In this document: piece after piece, positions 6,029 through 7,352 of the stretch
How positions within the stretch are numbered: the stretch's first letter is position 1
Layout of the letters: each line of letters starts with the position of its first letter
Program-made: the position numbers and the translations under genes
The notes under the pieces: generated by a model
Seen by the model: the letters and a program-made list of their open reading frames with translations, nothing else
Databases searched by the model: none
Told to the model about the DNA's origin: nothing
From: JAWVEV01 sp033856535
GTDB lineage: Bacteria > Actinomycetota > Thermoleophilia > Miltoncostaeales > Miltoncostaeaceae
Assembly (NCBI GenBank): GCA_033856535.1
Contig: JAWVEV010000126.1
Location: forward strand, 1-7,352
Length of the DNA: 7,352 bases
Direction: 5' to 3'

Positions 6029-6184
6029 TCAGCACAGCAGCGCGTCGGGCCCGCAGAGCTCGAGCAGCCGGGCCGGGTGGGACGGGTAGGCGCACCGCGG
6101 CTGCAGGCGCCGGCGGGTCTGGGCGGCGAGATCGGTCGCCGGTCCGGCGGGCAGCGCCTCCCGGGGTGCCCCTCGACAGGTCAA
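6029..6184 (-). CDS. Possible 51-residue protein or fragment resembling a STAS-domain C-terminus
   Basis: From TTG at 6184 to TGA at 6029 the minus strand encodes 51 residues with very high GC at third positions. AGGAG (6195-6191) lies exactly 6 nt before the TTG. The C-terminal half, AYPSHPARLLELCGPDALL, matches HPSRPVRRLLELCDPGGLL of the neighbouring STAS protein at about 12 of 19 positions with a one-residue gap. The upstream TDLAAQTRRRLQ is weakly like ITRAARRLSD of the same protein. The beta strands and the DxxG loop of a STAS domain are absent, so it cannot be a full STAS domain. It is either a decayed duplicate of the STAS gene or a small gene built from its tail. Four cysteines (3, 31, 44, 51) are notable but show no metal-binding spacing I recognise. 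The stop abuts the terminator hairpin. The existence of this gene is uncertain. Confidence 0.35.
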   Translation of the reverse strand: MTCRGAPREALPAGPATDLAAQTRRRLQPRCAYPSHPARLLELCGPDALLC

Positions 6185-6202
6185 CCCGAGCTCCTCTCGG
6201 GT
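6184..6202 (-). promoter_or_regulatory. Hairpin presenting a Shine-Dalgarno in its loop
   Basis: On the minus strand ACCCGAG (6202-6196) pairs perfectly with CTCGGGT (6190-6184), and the 5-nt loop is exactly AGGAG (6195-6191). The last paired base is the first T of the TTG start of the 51-codon frame. The stem would display the Shine-Dalgarno while holding part of the initiation region. Confidence 0.4.
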
Positions 6203-6417
6203 CGCGGGGCCTTGAAAGCATCGAGGCGGCGCGCCCTGCAGGGGGGCGCCGGCCAAAGCCAGCGCAGGGACGGGCGGGTCCCGGCGCGCGCCGAGCAGGC
6301 CCGCCGCGACGAGGCGCCGGGCGGGTGTCCTCCCCGCGCCCGGAGGGCTCGCGTGTGGGCGCTCCACGGACCGATCGTCCTCAGACAACGCGCGATAGCA
6401 CCCGACTCGTCGGGCCC
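6203..6417. other. Apparently non-coding gap downstream of the STAS gene
   Basis: I find no supported gene in these 215 bases. On the minus strand the frame that becomes the 51-codon frame stays open throughout, but its residues are Arg/Pro/Gly/Ala-rich with no family features. A near-perfect dyad CCCGACTCGTCGGG (6401-6414) lies directly after the STAS stop and may help end its transcript, and the palindrome CCCTGCAGGG occurs at 6234-6243. Confidence 0.4.
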
Positions 6418-6864
6418 TCAGGCGGCCGGCGTCCAGGTCCCCTGTCGCTCCCATCCGGCGCCTTGCGCCGCCAATCTCGTCTCCTGAGGGGCGGCGCGCA
6501 GACGGCCCGGGTTCGAGCCGTCCCAGCGCAGGAGCCCGCCGGGATCGCACAGCTCGAGGAGGCGGCGAACCGGCCGCGAGGGGTGGGTCACCGCCAGAGC
6601 GACGCCCCGGTCGCTGAGGCGCCGCGCGGCCCGCGTGATGCAGCGGAGCCCCGCGCCGTCCATGAAGCCGACGCCCGCCAGGTCCAGGACGACGAGCGGG
6701 CAGGCTCCTCCCGCGTGCAGGAGCGCCAGCGCCGTCTTGAGCATCGGAGTCGTGGCCAGGTCCAACTCCCCCTCGAGGGTCAGCACCACCGCCTCCCGCG
6801 TGTGGTGCACGTCCATCGTGAGCCGCTCCTCGAGGAGGGGGGCAACGTCGTTGATCGGTGCCAT
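6418..6864 (-). CDS. STAS-domain protein (anti-sigma factor antagonist-like)
   Basis: A 148-residue protein whose residues 17-113 form a STAS domain: MDVHHTREAVVLTLEGELDLATTPMLKTALALL, then PLVVLDLAGVGFMDGAGLRCITRAARRLSDRGVALAVTHPSRPVRRLLELCDPGGLL. Family members such as SpoIIAA and RsbV bind an anti-sigma kinase and release its sigma factor, controlled by phosphorylation of a serine in the D-S/T-S/x-G loop. Here the loop is D69-G70-A71-G72, so the usual phosphorylatable serine is missing. That suggests a constitutively unphosphorylated antagonist, or a member switched in another way. About 35 extra residues, rich in Arg, Gly and Trp, follow the domain. ATG at 6864 is chosen because AAGGGG lies 5 nt upstream; the frame stays open to a GTG at 6930, which lacks a good ribosome binding site. 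The partner kinase or sigma gene is not in the window; the divergent GAF gene may belong to the same signalling theme. Confidence 0.88.
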   Translation of the reverse strand: MAPINDVAPLLEERLTMDVHHTREAVVLTLEGELDLATTPMLKTALALLHAGGACPLVVLDLAGVGFMDGAGLRCITRAARRLSDRGVALAVTHPSRPVRRLLELCDPGGLLRWDGSNPGRLRAAPQETRLAAQGAGWERQGTWTPAA

Positions 6865-7158
6865 GAGAACCCCTTGTGAACAAGCGCCTGCCGGCGCCGC
6901 CGGGGTCTCGGGCAGCAACATCCGTCTCACGACCTGGCGGACACTCGTCGCCCAGCCGTCGACTCGATGCCGAGTCTCTCACGGATCGCCGGCCGTGACG
7001 AGCCCTGCTCGAGCGGCGCCGGGGCCCTGGCGCTCGCCGCCGCCCAGGGCGATCCCGAGCGGCATCCCCGGCGGTCTACACTCGGCCGGTCCGGAGAACG
7101 AAGAGCCGCGGTGATCCGACGTGATTGGCCCTCGTGACGCCCGCTCGAGCGTCCGGCC
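6865..7158. other. Divergent intergenic region between the STAS and GAF genes
   Basis: These 294 bp should contain both promoters. Seen: AAGGGG, the STAS Shine-Dalgarno (6874-6869 on the minus strand); the imperfect dyad CTTGTGAACAAG (6872-6883) overlapping it; a stem GCCCTGG (7024-7030) / CCAGGGC (7044-7050); and a plus-strand TACACT (7077-7082) that resembles a -10 but has no -35. No gene is supported; open frames through it are Arg/Ser/Pro-rich shadows. Confidence 0.4.
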
Positions 7159-7352
7159 GTGAGCGACCCGCGCCTTGGCCGCATCCTGGGGATGCTCGTC
7201 GCCGCCGGCCCGTCGGCGTCCACCACCGGGCTCTGCGCGCTGGCCGCGGCGGCCGTGGGCGTCGCCGGCGCGGGCGTGATGGTGGAGGGGGCCGATCAGC
7301 GCGCGCCGCTGTGCTCCTCCGGGTCGCTTGCCGCGCGCATCCTGGATCTGTG
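7159..7352 (+). CDS. GAF-domain regulator, N-terminal part (cut by window edge)
   Basis: Reading from GTG at 7159 gives 64 residues that run off the right edge. After SDPRLGRILGMLVAAGPSAS come LCALAAAAVGVAGAGVMVEGADQRAPLCSSGSLAARILDL, which fits the opening of the GAF domains of actinobacterial GAF-ANTAR and related sensor/regulator proteins. There a helix ending LxVxGAGVxx is followed by a strand, a short turn and C/A-SS/D-xLAARLxxLQ. The output domain (ANTAR, PP2C phosphatase, kinase or other) lies beyond the window, so the function stays open; a cytoplasmic signal sensor is likely. An in-frame TGA at 7135-7137 limits the start; GTG 7159 has no clear Shine-Dalgarno, and ATG at 7192 is the next option. 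The gene is divergent from the STAS gene, consistent with a regulatory pair, but co-function is inference. Confidence 0.65.
   Translation, partial: MSDPRLGRILGMLVAAGPSASTTGLCALAAAAVGVAGAGVMVEGADQRAPLCSSGSLAARILDL

Noticed and set aside
6029..6982. A 317-codon minus-strand frame spanning the STAS gene in another frame
   Set aside because: Everything upstream of about 6184 is a shadow of the STAS gene or featureless; only the last 51 codons have a plausible start and a homologous stretch.
7024..7050. GCCCTGG/CCAGGGC stem as a terminator
   Set aside because: It lies between divergent genes with no upstream transcript to end; could be an operator but at this GC content 7-bp stems occur often.
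6927..7226. A 99-codon minus-strand frame across the STAS-GAF intergenic region
   Set aside because: Arg/Ser/Pro-rich with no recognisable motif, and antisense to the GAF start.
1..7352. tRNA or rRNA genes, CRISPR repeats, insertion sequences, integrase or att-like repeats
   Set aside because: Scanning both strands showed no cloverleaf with T-loop, no regularly spaced repeats, no transposase motifs and no terminal repeats.

Overview
The window comes from a very GC-rich bacterium (third codon positions almost all G or C). The gene families present point to Actinomycetota: a GAF-type sensor start of the kind seen in ANTAR regulators, a STAS anti-sigma-antagonist-like protein, and an LPXTG protein with an 'LPVTGLDL' sorting signal. 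Thermoleophilia (Solirubrobacterales-like) is my best guess, but this is inference from gene content and style only.

Left part (1-1557, minus strand). A Kup-type potassium transporter enters from the left edge (only its first 155 residues are present). Upstream of it lies a complete AdoMet-dependent O-methyltransferase of the acetylserotonin/caffeate O-methyltransferase fold, with a strong ribosome binding site.

Centre (1716-5084, minus strand). A compact three-gene operon encodes a circularly permuted ATP-grasp protein, an alpha-E (DUF403) protein and a transglutaminase-like cysteine peptidase/transferase. Spacing is +2 nt between the first two genes and a 32-nt overlap between the last two. 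This trio is a known conserved association predicted to make and/or process a peptide or amide-linked product, but its product is not known to me. The transglutaminase gene appears to begin at a rare ATT codon behind a perfect Shine-Dalgarno sequence.

Right part (5085-7352). A comparatively AT-rich divergent intergenic region separates the operon from a plus-strand gene for a secreted Pro/Gly/Ala-rich protein with a C-terminal LPVTG sortase signal. That gene ends in a strong hairpin. On the minus strand follow a possible 51-codon gene or fragment resembling a STAS C-terminus, whose Shine-Dalgarno forms the exact loop of a 7-bp hairpin, and a STAS-domain protein in which the usual phosphorylatable serine is replaced (DGAG). 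A divergent plus-strand GAF-domain gene runs off the right edge.

Two minus-strand genes (kup and the ATP-grasp gene) share a TANNNT motif exactly 6 nt before their ATG and lack a Shine-Dalgarno, suggesting leaderless transcripts. I see no tRNA, rRNA, insertion sequence, CRISPR array or replication origin.
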